Part shown: piece by piece, positions 44,633 through 55,429 of the stretch
Layout: each line of letters starts with the position of its first letter
Position numbering within the stretch: the stretch's first letter is position 1
Source: Metaphire vulgaris
Taxonomy: Eukaryota > Annelida > Clitellata > Crassiclitellata > Megascolecidae
Assembly (NCBI GenBank): GCA_018105865.1
Contig: JACLAT010000152.1
Span: 1-64,000, forward strand
Reading direction: 5' to 3'
DNA length: 64,000 bases
The notes under the pieces: model-generated
What the model saw: only the letters and a program-made list of their open reading frames with translations
Told to the model about the DNA's origin: nothing
The model's database searches: none
Translations under genes and position numbers: made by a program

Positions 44633-44633
44633 G
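44594..44633. repeat. (GACA)n microsatellite
   Basis: About ten GACA units. Confidence 0.95.
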
Positions 44634-44639
44634 TACACA

Positions 44640-45490
44640 ACAGTAGTCAACAATCGACATCTGAGCGTCTTCCGTCGTCAAAGCATTCGTTTCACGACAC
44701 TCGAACATATTGGACAGATTTTAAGAGCGCGTCGTTAGAAGCGACAATCACGTTCAGTGCAGGATCAAGGAAGCGTGCATAGCGGGAATTCTGCTTCGCG
44801 GATGAAAGATAGTCAAGCATGCCCGCGACACGGACAAAATCAATAGAGGCGGAAAGCAAAAAACGATACGATTTCACTAATGAATATTTTAGTAGAAATC
44901 ACGCGAAATCTTGACATTTTCGTACTTTATGGTCTTAGAAAGATTGATCGATAACTCGCAAGGTGTTTCTTTGAAGGGCCGCATGAAACCCAATACTAGG
45001 CCTACATGAGGCGGGCCGCACATGTAAAAGGCCAAAATGTTTATAATTTTAAGTGGGGGGAAAAGACGATTTTTAGGTACTTTTTCGGAATCGAAACTCA
45101 CTATTGCAATGCCATAATACGATGCAGTCAATGCTATGACCTCTTTTTGCGCATGTCAAGACATTTTGGGGAGATGGTTGAGGTGCGATCCTTCTTTTGC
45201 CCCAGACGCTGCCAACCCTTTCTAAGATTTACAAATAAAAATTAATTGTAAAATTTTTTAAAGTTCAATGTAACGTAATGAAAATAAATATAATATAATA
45301 AATGTTTCCTTAAAGCAATTTCAAAGTAACTGCCAGTCGCATGCATATTTCTAAATGATCTCGTGGCCCGAGTTTGCCCACTCCTGTGATAAATACTAAA
45401 GACGCTCCCGTCTCCCGTCAAACGCTTTTGGCGACAGTGCTTTACCGAGCCCTATCGTGGATACCTGTAAACCACATGAAGCATTTTGAG
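44640..45490. other. Unassigned stretch with decayed MER-like ends
   Basis: AAGGGCCGCATGAAACCC (44976) and GTGGCCCGAGTTTGCCCACT (45363) look like ends of an old DNA element; otherwise nothing recognised. Confidence 0.4.
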
Positions 45491-45493
45491 AAC

Positions 45494-45689
45494 CAGGGAC
45501 TGTTTTAAGAAAAATTTATCACTCCACTTAACTCAGAAAATTTGTGGACATCCGTGTAAAAAACAGGCAAAAAAGGTCATCCGGAAAATTTATCACTGCA
45601 CAAAGCACAGAAAATTTCATTCTGCCACTGTACATTTTCAATTTATCACTACACATTTTGCGTATCACTGCACATTAAAACAGTCCCTG
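45494..45689. mobile_element. hAT MITE family FF, TSD TTGAGAAC
   Basis: CAGGGACTGTTTTAAG...CATTAAAACAGTCCCTG with perfect TTGAGAAC flanks. The interior repeats AATTTATCACT; module CAGGCAAAAAAGGTCATCC at 45563. Confidence 0.88.
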
Positions 45690-45744
45690 TTGAGAACTTC
45701 CGATTACAGATATTCTGGCCTAAAGCCTGCTGACCCCCGTGACC

Positions 45745-45845
<101 letters not shown>

Positions 45846-46079
45846 CGTGATTTCCATTTTCAAGTGTGAAAAACCACTAATTACTCTTAACCATTGGCGT
45901 AATCTTGGGTGAAAAAGTGAGGGGCACAATTTCTTTACCTCCCCTTCCTTGTGGTAGCCTTCCAAAAATGGGGAGGGTCTCTAGCGCACAGATGTCTAAT
46001 AGAAGTTTACGCCTTTGCGTCAACATTTAATAACCCAGTTTTCCCAGATGTGCGCCGGAACAGGTAGAATGCTTCATAT

Positions 46080-46990
46080 GCCCTGGATGTCAAGTAACAA
46101 ACAACGGAGAATGCTGCACAATAGAGGTGAAAAAAGAGACTAGCCATGGGAACAACAGTAATGATCAAGCTAACCAAACTATGGAAAACAAATCAACAAA
46201 CACACCCACTAAACTGCGTTTGATGAGAACCTTGGTATGGCCAGTAGCGACATATGGATGCGAATTCTGGACGCAAGGAGAAAATGCATACAGGCCTTTG
46301 AGAACAAGTGCATAAGAAAACTGCTACGTGTGCCATGGACAAAACTACCAGCAAATGAGCAAGTTTTCAACATGGCCAAAACAGAACAAGAACTTCTGAA
46401 TTACGTAAAAACAAGGAAAACTGAGTTATTTTGGACACGTGATTAGGGTTGTCAGATATCCAATGTCAAAATACGGGAGATTGTTTCCGCGATCAATGCG
46501 TCCACTCCACCCTCCAGTTTATTGTGAATTATTATGGCTAGAGCTATACTACACTACAGTAGCTACTATGGAGTATAGACTAGGAAAAAGCAATAAACAA
46601 CACTGTTCAGTGTTCAATGCAATGCATCATCTGCTTGTAGCGAATCAATATTTCAAACAAGTTATAATAATCTTAGCATTAGTATTATTAGGCGGGCGAC
46701 TGGGGCTGAAATACGGAAGCTCTCGTAAAATACGGGAGATCTGGCAACCCTACGCGTGATTGATAAGACAACCACAAGACACCATCGAGATCACAGGACT
46801 TGTGGAAGGAAACAGAAGCCGGGATTGGCAACATCACGACGTGGACTGGTCTTTCTAGAGACGCAGCGCGCAAGACAGATCGCGATGGAGAACACTGTCC
46901 CATTCCTGTGGCCAACCGTCGCCAAGCGAAATGACGCGCTGACTTTGCTCTTAGATGTGATGTCCTGGATGGATCCACTGCAGTCCTCAG
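46080..46990 (+). mobile_element. LINE C-terminal fragment split by a hAT MITE
   Basis: TKLRLMRTLVWPVATYGCEF, frameshift, RRKCIQAFENKCIRKLLRVP, then after the MITE at 46444-46752 EITGLVEGN and DREHW-like sequence. A nearly universal non-LTR tail pattern. Confidence 0.8.
46444..46752. mobile_element. hAT MITE with TAGGGTTGTC ends, inserted in a LINE
   Basis: TAGGGTTGTCAGATATCC...GGGAGATCTGGCAACCCTA. The flanks CACGTGAT and CGCGTGAT match at 7 of 8. AAATACGGGAGA occurs as an inverted subterminal motif. Confidence 0.85.
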
Positions 46991-47260
46991 TTCGGTAACT
47001 GTAAGAATAATATGATATGGCCAGGGGCGTAGCGACGGGGGGTATATCGGTATATATATCCCCCCAAAATCAGTCTACCTTAAAGTTTTTATGTGATTTA
47101 CATGTGGTTATATGGATGGATCCACTGCAGTCCTCAGTTCGGTAACTGTAAGAATAATATGATATGGCCAGGGGCGTAGCGACGGGGGGTATATCGGTAT
47201 ATATATCCCCCCAAAATCAGTCTACCTTAAAGTTTTTATGTGATTTACATGTGGTTATAT
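46967..47260. repeat. Exact tandem duplication of a 147-bp unit
   Basis: 46967-47113 and 47114-47260 are identical as read. The unit joins 55 bp of flank to the first 92 bp of a family A MITE. A slippage or unequal-exchange event after MITE insertion, or an assembly artefact. Confidence 0.9.
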
Positions 47261-47352
47261 GTGGTTTATATGGTTTATGTGGTCTATAGTTAAGATTTAT
47301 ACCCACCCAAAATATTTATACCCTCCAAATCAAATTCCTGGCTACGCCCCTG
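47169..47352. mobile_element. hAT MITE family A copy 5, TSD GATATGGC
   Basis: Complete copy ending CTGGCTACGCCCCTG at 47352, with GATATGGC before and after. Its left part, with flank, is duplicated in tandem at 46967-47113. Confidence 0.87.
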
Positions 47353-47419
47353 GATATGGCTGAGCCTACTCGTAACAAAAATCGTGTATGGTAACGGTAT
47401 GGGTCTATTAAGTAAGTAA

Positions 47420-47690
47420 GTAAGACGAAATTACTCTGTTTGAACAATGTGCCGAACGAAAGAAGACAGAAAGATCAAAGCTCTGTTTGTATGGAATAAT
47501 GAAGGGTAGGCCTACTAATAGAAAAGGAAGACCATGCAAAGAATGGTGTGATGATTATATAGATTATAGAAGAATGGCATAGAAGCAGTTTACAGGATCT
47601 GAGTCACAAAGCAATGAACAGGAAAGAATAACAGAAAACTGTACATATGGCATTATACACCAATTAATGGGCGATGAGCCCCACGGTTAA
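47420..47690 (+). mobile_element. LINE C-terminal tail before an ATG repeat
   Basis: GIMKGRPTNRKGRPCKEWCD and DYIDYRRMA match the GKRxRGRPxxxWCDDI pattern. (GAT)n starts 3' of it at about 47692. Confidence 0.68.
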
Positions 47691-47692
47691 TA

Positions 47693-47786
<94 letters not shown>

Positions 47787-47807
47787 CATGATGATGATGA
47801 TGATGTT
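47690..47807. repeat. (GAT)n microsatellite
   Basis: About 115 bp, 3' of a LINE tail. Confidence 0.96.
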
Positions 47808-47988
47808 GATGAATTACATCAAATCTCGGATAGAAATGATGAATCTGTCTTTGAATAAACGAAGACAAAATTAGCGGAGAGACAAAATGCGCAGACTGCG
47901 TTTACTTGGATTATTGGTTCTGCGTTGACTTCTTAAGCGGTGAGTTTTGACAAAGAGTTACAGGGCCTATATCAGATTACGCTTAAAC

Positions 47989-48351
47989 CAGCGGTTCTCA
48001 ACCATTATAGTGCCGCGACCCTTTCAATTCAATTCCCTATGATGTGGCGATCCACAACCGTATAATCACTTTCGTTCATAGCCTAATGTAAACTGTTAAA
48101 AAATAATAATAATTCTGCAACAATTACAATGTTTGAAATCATTCTAATTCAATTGTCTGAATGTCTATCCTCGAATGGCAGTTCTAGTTTTAAAAAAACT
48201 AGTAACTACCAATGGGAGAACATTTTGTGCAATTATAAGTTTTGTGCATAAAAAAAGAGACAATCCCATATTTTCGAAGGTTTCAGGCGACCCTTGGCAA
48301 ATCGTTATTCGACCCCCGTCGGGGTCATGACCCACAGGTTGAGAACCGCTG
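47989..48351. mobile_element. Charlie-like hAT MITE, TSD GCTTAAAC
   Basis: CAGCGGTTCTCAACCATT...CAGGTTGAGAACCGCTG with perfect GCTTAAAC flanks. CGCGACCC and GACCCCCGTCGGGG are typical Charlie subterminal sequence. Confidence 0.9.
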
Positions 48352-48699
48352 GCTTAAACGATCTAGACCAGTGCTGTCCAACCCGCGGCCCGCGGGCCAC
48401 ATGTGGCCCGCGGGACGATTCTTGATGGCCCGCCTCAGCCTGACCATTTTTTTGCATTTTATGTACAAATCAACCTAATGGCGACTTTTCATAATAATTT
48501 GAATAACGATTCCTTCATAAGCAGTTATCACGTAAACTAGCATGTAAGTATGAACAAAATCATATATGGCCACCTAGCGGTAATTTGTGGCTGGTGCACC
48601 TCTAAACTCAATGAGTTTCATTGCTGTCTGTTACCCGGATGACGTTAGCGCGCGTCTTTTGTCAACAGTTATTAGTTATTACTGAGCACAATACGGCTC

Positions 48700-48983
48700 T
48701 TCGTGAGATACACGGGAATTCCTCGTCAACTGAGTTTTGGATGGCAAACGTGTCTTCTGAGAAATTTCCACTCCTTTCAAAATGATGTAAAAAAGTCTTA
48801 ACAATGTTTGGAAGTACCTACGTCTGTGAAGCTGCATTTTCTGCGATGACTAACATCAAGTCAAGAAAACGAAACTCATTGACGGACGAACATTTAGAAA
48901 ACCTCTTGAGGGCGGCTGTTACATCTTATGAACCTCAAATGAAGAACATCTCAAATACTATCCAAAGTCAAATTTCTCACTGA
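48700..48983 (+). pseudogene. hAT transposase C-terminal fragment
   Basis: Reads SSTEFWMANVSSEKFPLL, then after a one-base shift LTMFGSTYVCEAAFSAM and a stop at 48981-48983. FGSTYxCExxFS...KSxxRxxLTDEHLxxLLR is diagnostic of hAT dimerisation domains of the ZBED5/SCAND3-like group. Confidence 0.85.
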
Positions 48984-49070
48984 AACATGCTTGAATCTAT
49001 TTCATCACTGAACGTATACAAGGCACATAAACAGACGCTGACTCGTAATAAATGTTTTCCATTTAAAGAG

Positions 49071-49741
49071 TCGAGGAGAAAGATCTAGGGGTCATCATGC
49101 ATAACAGCTTAAAGCCATCTAGGCAATGTGCAGAGGCAGCTAATAAGGCCAACAAAATTCTAGGTATGATCAAAAGAACGATAGTGAGCAGAGAGAAGGA
49201 TGTAATAATAAGACTTTACAAGACATTGGTACGTCCACATTTAGAGTATTGTGTTCAAGCATGGTGTCCATTCCTGAAGAAAGACATAGAGACCTTAGAA
49301 AGAGTGCAACACAGAGCAACAAAGATGATCAAGGGATATCACAAACTAACCTATGAGGAAAGGCTAAATCACTGTGGATTGACAACCCTGGAAAAAAGAA
49401 GAGAGAGAGGGGATTTGATCGAGACATACAAAATACTAACAAACAAAGTGGAAATGCCAAAGGAAAGATTTTTTACAATGAAGCAGTATGATCGAACCAG
49501 AGGACACAGCATGAAACTGTTCAAGAAACGGGTTGGGAGACATAAACAGCATTTTTTTAGTGCAAGAGTGGTGGACAGATGGAATGAACTGGATGAGGAG
49601 ATAGTAACGGCTACAACTGTAAACGAGTTCAAAATAAACCTCAGTAGTTTAGGATATTAGATTGGACGGGAGCAACAGTGGTTCTCACACAGGGCAGTCC
49701 CTACTGAACCACTTTAAACCTTGTTATATTATATTATATTA
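49071..49741 (+). mobile_element. CR1-clade LINE 3' fragment, TSD TTAAAGAG
   Basis: A 5'-truncated non-LTR retrotransposon encoding the reverse-transcriptase C-terminus: QCAEAANKANKILGMIKR, VRPHLEYCVQAWCPFLKKD, ERVQHRATKMIKGYHKLTYE, then a stop at 49660. Downstream is a short 3' UTR (GTGGTTCTCACACAGGGCAG) and a (TATAT)n-like tail. TTAAAGAG flanks both ends. The open frame is intact for 187 codons, so the insertion is fairly young. Confidence 0.9.
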
Positions 49742-49899
49742 TTAAAGAGAGACAATTTTTGGTATTGTTTGTATAGGTGTTGCAATTAAATTAAACTAAA
49801 TTTTCTGCTGTGGCCCGCGGCTCTGAGAAAGTTTTTAAAGTGGCCCGCGTTGCCAAAAAGGTTGGACAGCACTGATCTAGACAGTAGGGTGAGTAGGCT

Positions 49900-50424
49900 A
49901 ACGTTGAATCTCTACAACCATTTAGAAATGACAAACCTTGAAGTTGTCCCTCCAAACTACCGTACCGTCGACAGTGTCGGTACCTCGTCTAGCGGCGGCG
50001 TCAGTGGCGCAGCCAGGATTTCGCGAAGGGGGGTCATGATTCTCAACTGGGCGGTGTCAAGGGGCCTATTGACGGATAGTCCACCAAGGGCAATTAGCAT
50101 TAAACGGTATGAACTTACTACGACTGTATCTCCTTCTCCTGCTCCTCCTCCTTCTCCTCTTTTTCTCTTTGCGTTCGATCTGGAAATCATTCCCGATCGA
50201 AACGGTCGATTAGAACGACGGTCGTTCTGCACTTGAAAGACTTACGGATCAACGAATCTCATCTCGGCACCGATATACTCGGTAGTTCTGGCGAAGCAGC
50301 GATCGTCGTCTCCGGCAGCTGCGGAGATACCTCCCCTGCGATTGACGAAAAATCTGCAGAAGACCCCACCACCATCCCCACCGCCACCGCCACCGCCACC
50401 ACGAAGAGCAGCAGCGTCGGGTAG
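49900..50424. other. GC-rich flank with solo CAGTGGCGCAGCC end
   Basis: CAGTGGCGCAGCCAGGATT at about 50001 is a hAT-like left end without a recognised partner. The rest is CpG-rich with CACCGCCAC repeats near 50380. No gene recognised. Confidence 0.35.
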
Positions 50425-50930
50425 CGCTATATAAAACGGCCGGTCTGTAGCCTATACGTATACGCAATACGGTGCATATCGTGTGTATATAGTACGCGGA
50501 ATTCTCGAGCAGTCGCCACAGCAGAGCCATGCAGAGTCGGTGGAAACAAACTGCCCCTTCGTCGTCGTCGTCGTCGTCGATCGATACGACAGCGAGCGGG
50601 TTGATGTCAGCGGCGGCGACTGGGGCGCCTTCTCCCCGACCGACCGACCAGGGCCACCGAGCCCCATTCCGCCGCCGCCGCCGCCGCCCTGGTGGACGCC
50701 GACGCCTGCCCGTCCGCCGCAAGGCGTCGTTCACGACGGCGGCGGGCGGCGGGTGGCGTAACGGAGGTTCCTTCGGTGCCGCCGTATTGATCAAAAGACT
50801 GAAAAGTGTCGCTTTCCAGCCGTCGGAGCAGAAATCTGTTGTCGGCTTGGATGGCGATAGATGGCCGTCCGTTCGTCCGTTCGTCCGTCCTTCCGGCTAT
50901 TTTTAGTCCGGTCGCGTTGTCCAACAGCGC
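50425..50930 (+). promoter_or_regulatory. CpG-rich TATA-containing segment, candidate promoter/first exon
   Basis: A GCGCTATATAAAACGG TATA-like box at about 50426-50441 precedes an ATG at 50529 (CAGAGCCATG) and a GC-rich, CpG-dense frame to 50906 (low-complexity Ser, Arg and Ala). Adjacent DNA is AT-rich. No family is recognised and the opposite strand is also open, as expected of GC-rich DNA. No downstream exon was found. Confidence 0.4.
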
Positions 50931-51038
50931 CCATTAAAACCTGTGCTTAAGATTTATCTTTCGCCGAAACAGCAGCTGCGACAGCGTGCCACTGACACAC
51001 CAGGAATTCTGACAGACAGAGGGGCTTATTTTCCAAGT

Positions 51039-51156
<118 letters not shown>

Positions 51157-51169
51157 ATAGCCCTAACCC

Positions 51170-51648
51170 CAGAGATGTCTATGGGTTGGGTTAACTCATG
51201 GATTGGTTGGGATTGGGTTGGATCAGACTTTTTCCATATTTATGGAGGTTTGGGTTGGGTTCGGTCAGAAAATAAGTCATGGTTTAAGAAATTGTAATGT
51301 ACTGTATACGTTGGGTTGGGTTGGGTCAAGTATAACCGTTACCGGCAGTGGCGTAAACCTGGCGTCAACATTGGGGGGGATAGAATCGTCGATAAAGTCG
51401 GGTCAGTCCGCCTTTCGTGTCCCAAAAAGTTTTGACGAGCAAAAAAGGTCATCCGTAATGAGACTGATTTACTAATGTTACCATAAAACACAAAACATTG
51501 GGCGGATATTTGATACTCTGTCCCCCTCTTACCAATTATTGAGGGGGACCGTCCCCCGTGTTTTACGCCCTTGTTTACCGGCATGGGTTGAAGATTTGAT
51601 GGGTTGAGTTGGATTGGGTTCTATGATATGGACCCATGGACATCTCTG
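51170..51648. mobile_element. hAT element family BB with GGGTTGG arrays
   Basis: CAGAGATGTCTATGGGTTGG...CCCATGGACATCTCTG. The flanks CCTAACCC and TCTAACCC match at 7 of 8. It hosts the nested MITE at 51346-51573. Confidence 0.78.
51346..51573. mobile_element. hAT MITE family L, nested
   Basis: CAGTGGCGTAAACCTGG...CGTGTTTTACGCCCTTG. The flanks GTTACCGG and TTTACCGG match at 7 of 8. Module TGACGAGC-A-run-GGTCATCC at 51434. Confidence 0.82.
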
Positions 51649-51918
51649 TCTAACCCTATAGTTCTAGCTCAGTGTTGCATGGAGGCCGGATAGTCTAAGT
51701 AGAAATTCTCCTCTGTCTTAGATCCCCAAATGGCAATCATTATTATTTGGGAGTAATAGGTTAATAAAGGTGATGTGTTCAGGTTAAGGCAAGCATTCGT
51801 TGTATAATGCGATGGCAATTCCTCACTCCCCCAGCCCCGAACTACCATAAATCCACCCATCACAGAGTAAGTACTGTAAGTAAAATCTCATAAATTTATA
51901 TAGCGCTTTTGGTTTTAG

Positions 51919-51919
51919 T

Positions 51920-52017
<98 letters not shown>

Positions 52018-52018
52018 G
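51919..52018. repeat. (TAG)n microsatellite
   Basis: About 98 bp. Confidence 0.96.
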
Positions 52019-52139
52019 CCTAGCTGCTTATTCTTATGAGCTTAACCTTTCTTCAAATAGCCATATTAACGGTGGATCGCTGGCCAGGAAAAGGTCAGTG
52101 TTTCCATGAGGCGGCAGGGCGGGTTGTTATAGCCATGGA

Positions 52140-52475
52140 GGAAATGACTTTTGGAACAGAAGGGTTTTAAGTTTGGACCTACAGTGTAAAGGTTTGAGGA
52201 GATAATGCAGGAATTGAAGGAAATGAGGATTTAGAGCTTCTTGTTTGATCACGTCGTAGGTTGCGAAGGGAAGCTGGGATTGAGTTATAATAATGTGATT
52301 TTAAGTGGTTTAGGAGGCTAATTAGTAAGCCTGTGTGAAAAAGTTCCAAAGTTCTGGTGCGGCATACGAGAAAGCGCGGTTGCAGATTTTGAGAGATGAC
52401 TGATTTAACGGGGTGAAGTGTGAGATGAGATGACGATCGTGTAGGCCAGGAGGCTGAGGTGTTAAGAGTTTTTGC
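52140..52475 (-). mobile_element. LINE C-terminal fragment, degenerate
   Basis: Minus strand reads SLKICNRAFSYAAPELWNFF, then a 3'-UTR-like piece (GCCTCCTAAACCACTTAAAA reversed) and SIPASLRNLRRDQTRSSKSS, the L2-like C-terminus interrupted by a second element's tail. Confidence 0.7.
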
Positions 52476-52476
52476 A

Positions 52477-52545
52477 GTAGTGGCGTCGCCAGAGGGTGCG
52501 CGCCGCACCGGGTGACACCATCCAGAGGGGTGATGCCAACCTTGA
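52477..52545. mobile_element. Solo terminal fragment of a family G MITE
   Basis: AGTGGCGTCGCCAGAGG and GGTGACACCATCCAG match a family G end. The other end is missing. Confidence 0.55.
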
Positions 52546-52831
52546 GAAATTGGAAACCTTCAAATTGCATAGAACATCCTGAGGAGTTAATCTTACACGG
52601 GAATATCTGCAGACTAAAAGGCTTAAATTTGACAAAGTGATGACCAATTTAGAGGCATTATGACTTTTTCTGCATTAGAGCCGTAGACACTTAGTGGATC
52701 ATACAGTTGAAAGGGCACTTTTAAAATCAGCGGAACATGGAATTTCAGTAGGGATAAGATTAAAGGTCCGTGGCTTCATGTGAGAGGAACTTTTCAAAAT
52801 TGAAACTCATAAAGAACTATTTTCAATCTAC

Positions 52832-53052
52832 CAGTGACGTCGCTATAGGGTTGGTGTCACCCAGTGCGGTGGTAAAATCGTGGTGTCACCCATTTACACT
52901 TGGGACCTCTTCTAAATCTTTCTTATTTTTCCTTCTCAAATACCGTGACAAGCAAATAAAAGGTCATCCTTGTTTGGTGTCACCCCCTAGATGATCAGAT
53001 GGTGTCACCCGGTGAGGTCCGCACCCCCGCACCCCCCCTCTCGACGCCACTG
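52832..53052. mobile_element. hAT MITE family G copy 2
   Basis: CAGTGACGTCGCTATAGGG...CTCTCGACGCCACTG. The flanks CAATCTAC and CAATCCAC match at 7 of 8. Same module at 52944. Confidence 0.87.
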
Positions 53053-53353
53053 CAATCCACCATGTAACAGTCAAGGCTTTCTGGTCTGGCTGTATTATCA
53101 ACTGAAAGTGATATGGTGAAAGATGTTGATTTTCACTGTTATTGTTATTGTTATAGTTCATGACCCCGTAACGAGCGTAACTTGTCCCTAAGCAGCGAGG
53201 TCACGTGGTCATGCCACCTGACCCGAAATATCAGCCGGGCTGAGGCATTGAGGTTCGACAGGAGGCGAGCGAACTTATCGACCAATATGATATCCAATCT
53301 TACAACGCTGAGCAAACTACTTGAACGCATGGCAGCTGTGCAGTGTGCAACTG

Positions 53354-53910
53354 CATGGGCGTCCGGAGGGGGTGCAAGGGGGTGTAATTGCGCCCCCTGG
53401 AAAATTGTGGAGTTATGGAAAAAGTAAAATTACTTGTTAATTTCGTCAGAAAACCTTGGTTTTGCACCACCTGGACAATTTTTTAAAATTTCTTTCGTCA
53501 CAATTAGACCCTGTTTTGCCAGTGTTTATTCTAGGCCATTGGGGTGGGGGTGGGGGGATTCTCCCCAAGTTTGAAAATTTCCCCCCAAAATTTCTATGTG
53601 TTGCATTGGAGATGGAAATTTCCCCCAAAAGTGTGACGAGAGGGGTTTTTTATTTTGGAGAGGGGAAAAAAGAGAAGGATATGACCATATAGAAGAGTAT
53701 TTGAAAGAAAAGGAAGGATGTGATTTTTTTTGCTCGTCACCACACTCGAGAAAAAATATATGAGGATGACCTTTTTTTGCTCGTCAAGGTTTTGGGCAGA
53801 CAACCTTCTCCCCCAAACATTTCAAACTTCCCCCAATGTCAAGGTGGCAAGAATAGGCCTAAACACTGCTGTTTTGCACCCCTGGAAAAATTTCTGCGGA
53901 CGCCCATGTG
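53354..53910. mobile_element. hAT MITE family Z, TSD TGCAACTG
   Basis: CATGGGCGTCCGGAGGGGG...TTTCTGCGGACGCCCATG with perfect TGCAACTG flanks. Split by family M copy 2. Confidence 0.86.
53520..53868. mobile_element. hAT MITE family M copy 2, nested
   Basis: CAGTGTTTATTCTAGGCC...GAATAGGCCTAAACACTG; CTGTTTTGC is repeated at both sides. Two T-run modules lie at 53725 and 53768. Inserted in the element at 53354-53910. Confidence 0.83.
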
Positions 53911-54322
53911 CAACTGGTTGACTATCGGTCGCATCGGAATGTTAAAAACTTGCCGCCAAACTTACAGACTTCCGGTAAGCATATCGCAAATACCATTCGA
54001 CTGAGACTGCATTAGCCAAAGTTAAATGTGACATTCTTCAAGTGCTGGATATTGGCAATTTACAGTAGCACTGCGGCCACTGCCGACTCTTGAATTTATC
54101 CGCTGCGTTCGATACAGTATAGGACATGCCTGTTATGAAATTCTACTCTAAGGCGTCTGGAGACCTCTTGCAGTCTCGTGCACTTCAAAAAATTCACATA
54201 GTAGCCTAGCGCAAACATCTAATAAATACCTTGTCTCGCATTTTGTATTCCACCGTTCGACGCATGCACTTTTTCTAGAAGGCAATGTCTTTGCTAGCCT
54301 ACGTGTTTTCAGAACATGTGAG

Positions 54323-54683
54323 TAGGGCTGCGCTAACCGAGTAGTTTAGGAGTCGAGTAGGAGTCGAGTAGCTTAGCGAGTACTCGAGTACTCGCGTAAA
54401 ACCGGAAATACATGATTTTTGCGTCATGGCCCTCATTTAACCAAAGCAGAACGCTAGATACAGTTACATATCAATTTTTCGGATATTCAAGCGTATTCAA
54501 GCGTAGTATAACAGAAGTTACAGAACAGAAACTATTTTGCCGGTAATAATGGTAGGCCAAATTTTAATGAAATTCTTTGGTTATTCTTTATTTATCTATG
54601 CGAGTACTCGACTCCAAAAAAATTACTCGACTCCAATTTGGAGTCGAGTACTCGCGTTACTCGAGTTACTCGGCGCAGCCCTA
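54323..54683. mobile_element. hAT element with TAGGGCTGCG ends, TSD CATGTGAG
   Basis: TAGGGCTGCGCTAACCGAG...CTCGGCGCAGCCCTA with perfect CATGTGAG flanks. Subterminal arrays of GAGTCGAGTACTCG-type palindromic units. Confidence 0.87.
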
Positions 54684-55299
54684 CATGTGAGTCAAAGACT
54701 TATTTAAGCTGTTCAAACTAGTAAGAATATTCGCAAGATAAAGGAATCTGGCAACCCCATGTCTCACCTGCAAAAATCAGATAGATTATGCTCATTTTTG
54801 TAAGCAAGTAATTGACTTTCTCAGTAAACGTACATTTAGAAATATTCTATTTTTTCCTTGGCCTATTCGCGCTCCCCTTAACACCTTGACGCAGACCCCT
54901 GGTGGTACGAGGCCCACAGATTTGAAACCTCTGTAGTAGGAAAGAACAGGAACAACGCGATTGTTACCATAGAGTTATGATTGTTACATATGAAATTATT
55001 ATAGATTTATTTATCTATGCATGAATTCTATGTTTTCAAGTTTGCTAGAAACCGAAAAAAGAAAATAGAAGAGAAAATCAAAGAAGAGAAAATCTGAAAA
55101 TCGTTTCATACAAAGGTAACAGTCGCGATCGCAGCGCTGAACTGTGTAATTTTAATGGAAAATAAAACAGTAAACGCTTTAACCGTTTTTTGGTGTAGCT
55201 GTAATGTTAAGGATTTTAAACTGTGGAAAGTAGAGCTTGTTATAGTCTATAGCCCCGAATTCCCCGGAATTTGTGATGTAAAGGATAATTTATGTCACC

Positions 55300-55362
55300 A
55301 TAACCATAGTCGTCGTCATCATCATCATAATCATAGTCGTCGTCATCATCATCATCATCATG
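55300..55362. repeat. CATCAT/CATAGTCGT repeat
   Basis: Interrupted CAT array beside the 3' end of the minus-strand LINE at 55.4 kb. Confidence 0.85.
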
Positions 55363-55429
55363 TTCTCTGCCCTGGGACATTTTCAAGGCTCAGTTGATTC
55401 CGTTCTTCGCTGCATCTTGCCTCTTATTT

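Larger units (their letters stand above)
48369..49874 (+). mobile_element. hAT transposon remnant with transposase C-terminus, TSD ATCTAGAC
   Basis: CAGTGCTGTCCAACCCGC...AAAGGTTGGACAGCACTG with perfect ATCTAGAC flanks (48361-48368, 49875-49882). About 48700-48983 encodes the hAT C-terminal dimerisation region in broken frames, with MFGSTYVCEAAFSAM, NIKSRKRNSLTDEHLENLL and RAAVTSYEP. The rest of the transposase is deleted. A CR1-type LINE is inserted downstream of the coding remnant. Confidence 0.9.

Noticed and set aside
50249..50794. 181-residue minus-strand frame
   Set aside because: Low-complexity Arg/Trp-rich translation of CpG-rich DNA; no recognisable domain and open in several frames.
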